Source: Galbitalea sp036495225
Lineage (GTDB): Bacteria; Actinomycetota; Actinomycetes; Actinomycetales; Microbacteriaceae
Assembly (NCBI GenBank): GCA_036495225.1
Contig: DASXNG010000286.1
Coordinates: 1 to 15,983 of the forward strand
Length of the DNA: 15,983 nucleotides
Direction of reading: 5' to 3'
The notes under the pieces are model-generated. The model searched no databases, was not told the DNA's origin, and saw only the letters and a list, made by a program, of their open reading frames with translations. Positions 15,267-15,983 of the stretch are shown here, one piece after another. Within the stretch, counting starts at the first letter, position 1. Each line of letters opens with the position of its first letter. A program made the position numbers and the translations under genes.

Positions 15267-15272
15267 ACAATA
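15267..15272 (-). promoter_or_regulatory. Candidate -10 box for tRNA-Leu
   Basis: On the minus strand TATTGT (TANNNT) lies 17 nt before the tRNA 5' end, so transcription would start near 15260 with a short leader removed by RNase P. It sits within a few bases of the candidate -10 box of the divergent pdtaR gene. No -35 is recognised. Confidence 0.35.
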
Positions 15273-15275
15273 CCG

Positions 15276-15281
15276 TAGGGT
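15276..15281 (+). promoter_or_regulatory. Candidate -10 box for pdtaR (leaderless transcript)
   Basis: TAGGGT fits TANNNT, and its last T is 7 nt before the G of the GTG start at 15288, the same geometry as TAGCCT before hisE. This predicts transcription starting at the start codon. An overlapping TACCGT at 15271-15276 is an alternative that would leave a 3-6 nt leader. Confidence 0.4.
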
Positions 15282-15287
15282 TGGAAC

Positions 15288-15893
15288 GTGAGCGATCAGG
15301 CATCCACTTCCCCGGCACCGAGACGAGTAGTCGTCGCAGAAGACGAATCGCTGATCAGGCTCGACATCGTTGAGACTCTGCGCGACAACGGATTTGAAGT
15401 CGTTGGCGAGGCAGCCGACGGTGAGACCGCCGTCGCGCTTGCGACCGAGTTGCGTCCGGATTTGGTGATCATGGACGTCAAGATGCCTCAGCTCGATGGA
15501 ATCTCCGCCGCAGAGCGCCTGTCTAAGGCGCACATCGCTCCCGTCGTGTTGCTGACCGCGTTCAGCCAGAAGGAGCTCGTCGAGCGGGCCAGCGAGGCTG
15601 GTGCTCTGGCCTACGTGGTCAAGCCGTTCACGCCCAACGACCTGCTGCCAGCCATCGAGATTGCGCTGGCACGTTACGCGCAGATCATCACGCTCGAGGC
15701 CGAAGTTTCCGACCTGGTGGAGCGCTTCGAAACTCGCAAGCTCGTCGACCGCGCAAAGGGTCTCCTGAACGAGAAGATGGGGCTTACCGAGCCTGAGGCT
15801 TTCCGCTGGATCCAGAAGGCGTCGATGGACCGCCGACTGACCATGCACGACGTGTCGCAGGCCATCATCGAGCAGCTCAGCGCGAAGAAGTAG
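15288..15893 (+). CDS. pdtaR: Response regulator with ANTAR RNA-binding domain (PdtaR-like)
   Basis: A 201-residue two-domain regulator. The receiver domain (about 12-130) has the acidic pocket E18/D19/E20 in VVAEDESL, the phospho-acceptor D63 in LVIMDVKMP, T90 in LLTAF and K112 in YVVKPF. A helical linker (about 130-145) leads into the ANTAR domain (about 145-197), with the typical KLVDRAKGLLNEKMGLTEPEAFRWIQ and a closing helix DVSQAIIEQL. ANTAR domains bind paired hairpins in nascent RNA and prevent transcription termination when the receiver is phosphorylated. In actinobacteria the partner kinase is PdtaS, encoded elsewhere, and none is seen here. The M. tuberculosis homologue Rv1626 lies a few genes from pykA, in agreement with this context. 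The GTG start has no good ribosome binding site and probably sits at the mRNA 5' end. Confidence 0.94.
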   Translation: MSDQASTSPAPRRVVVAEDESLIRLDIVETLRDNGFEVVGEAADGETAVALATELRPDLVIMDVKMPQLDGISAAERLSKAHIAPVVLLTAFSQKELVERASEAGALAYVVKPFTPNDLLPAIEIALARYAQIITLEAEVSDLVERFETRKLVDRAKGLLNEKMGLTEPEAFRWIQKASMDRRLTMHDVSQAIIEQLSAKK

Positions 15894-15908
15894 CGCGGCG
15901 CTAGTCTC

Positions 15909-15965
15909 TCGGGACTGAGCCGTTCCTCGGGGACGCGGGTAAGCCATTCGGGGATTGAGCCTGTC
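15909..15965. repeat. Imperfect direct repeat in the intergenic tail
   Basis: TCGGGACTGAGCCGTTC (15909-15925) recurs as TCGGGGATTGAGCCTGTC (15948-15965), 39 bp further on, after the pdtaR stop. The second copy runs into TGAGCCTGTCGAAAT, whose complement (ATTTCGACAGGCTCA) resembles an intergenic repeat I associate with Microbacteriaceae and related genomes. The window ends 18 bp later, so the full unit cannot be seen. No gene is supported in 15894-15983. Confidence 0.45.
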
Positions 15966-15983
15966 GAAATCTCACGCACGACA

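Noticed and set aside
1..15983. Apparent excess of the hexamer GGATGC/GCATCC
   Set aside because: About 18 occurrences found by eye against roughly 11 expected from base composition; too weak, and explainable by codon usage for Ala-Asp and Ala-Ser pairs.
1..15983. Mobile element, CRISPR array, prophage or defence genes
   Set aside because: No transposase, integrase, phage protein, nuclease or regularly spaced repeat is present; every long plus-strand frame is a recognised housekeeping gene or a trp-linked membrane protein.

Overview
The window is an ordinary stretch of core-metabolism chromosome from a high-G+C actinobacterium, most likely Micrococcales and probably Microbacteriaceae. The reasons are the high G+C content, frequent GTG/TTG starts, leaderless-looking promoters (TAGNNT about 6 nt before a GTG), the actinobacterial forms of HisE, TrpC, Lgt and PdtaR, and a gene order (hisF-hisI-Trp membrane protein-trpC-trpB-trpA-lgt-pyk, with pdtaR nearby) that parallels the Mycobacterium tuberculosis Rv1605-Rv1626 region. 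The placement is judged from recognition of the sequences, not from a search.

Layout. 1-61: C-terminal tail of an upstream gene, perhaps an FKBP-type prolyl isomerase. 62-238: intergenic region with a nested inverted-repeat element (82-165) and the hisE promoter. 239-2565: histidine genes hisE, hisG, hisF, hisI. 2555-3523: two small membrane proteins of unknown function that habitually travel with actinobacterial trp genes (TIGR02234-type and HGxxPAAW-type). 3532-6292: trpC, trpB, trpA, tightly coupled by start/stop overlaps. 6348-7370: lgt. 7513-13543: gltB and gltD, the two glutamate synthase subunits, overlapping by 8 bp. 13583-15025: pyk. 15038-15160: hairpins between convergent pyk and a tRNA-Leu(CAA) on the minus strand (15167-15249). 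15288-15893: pdtaR-type REC-ANTAR response regulator. 15894-15983: repeat-like intergenic sequence cut by the window end. All protein genes are on the plus strand.

How the genes work together. HisG, HisE and HisI make and process phosphoribosyl-ATP in the first three histidine steps, and HisF forms the imidazole ring with HisH, which is not here. TrpC, TrpB and TrpA carry out the last steps of tryptophan synthesis. trpE, trpD, trpG and a phosphoribosylanthranilate isomerase are absent; the last is usually supplied in actinobacteria by the bifunctional PriA. GltB/GltD recycle glutamine to glutamate for nitrogen assimilation, Lgt lipidates prelipoproteins, and Pyk makes pyruvate and ATP.

I found no mobile element, CRISPR array, prophage or defence system. 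The points most worth a second look are the two uncharacterised membrane proteins embedded in the his/trp run, the missing trpE at a place where it is commonly found, the two long intergenic inverted repeats, and the matching leaderless promoters of hisE and pdtaR.
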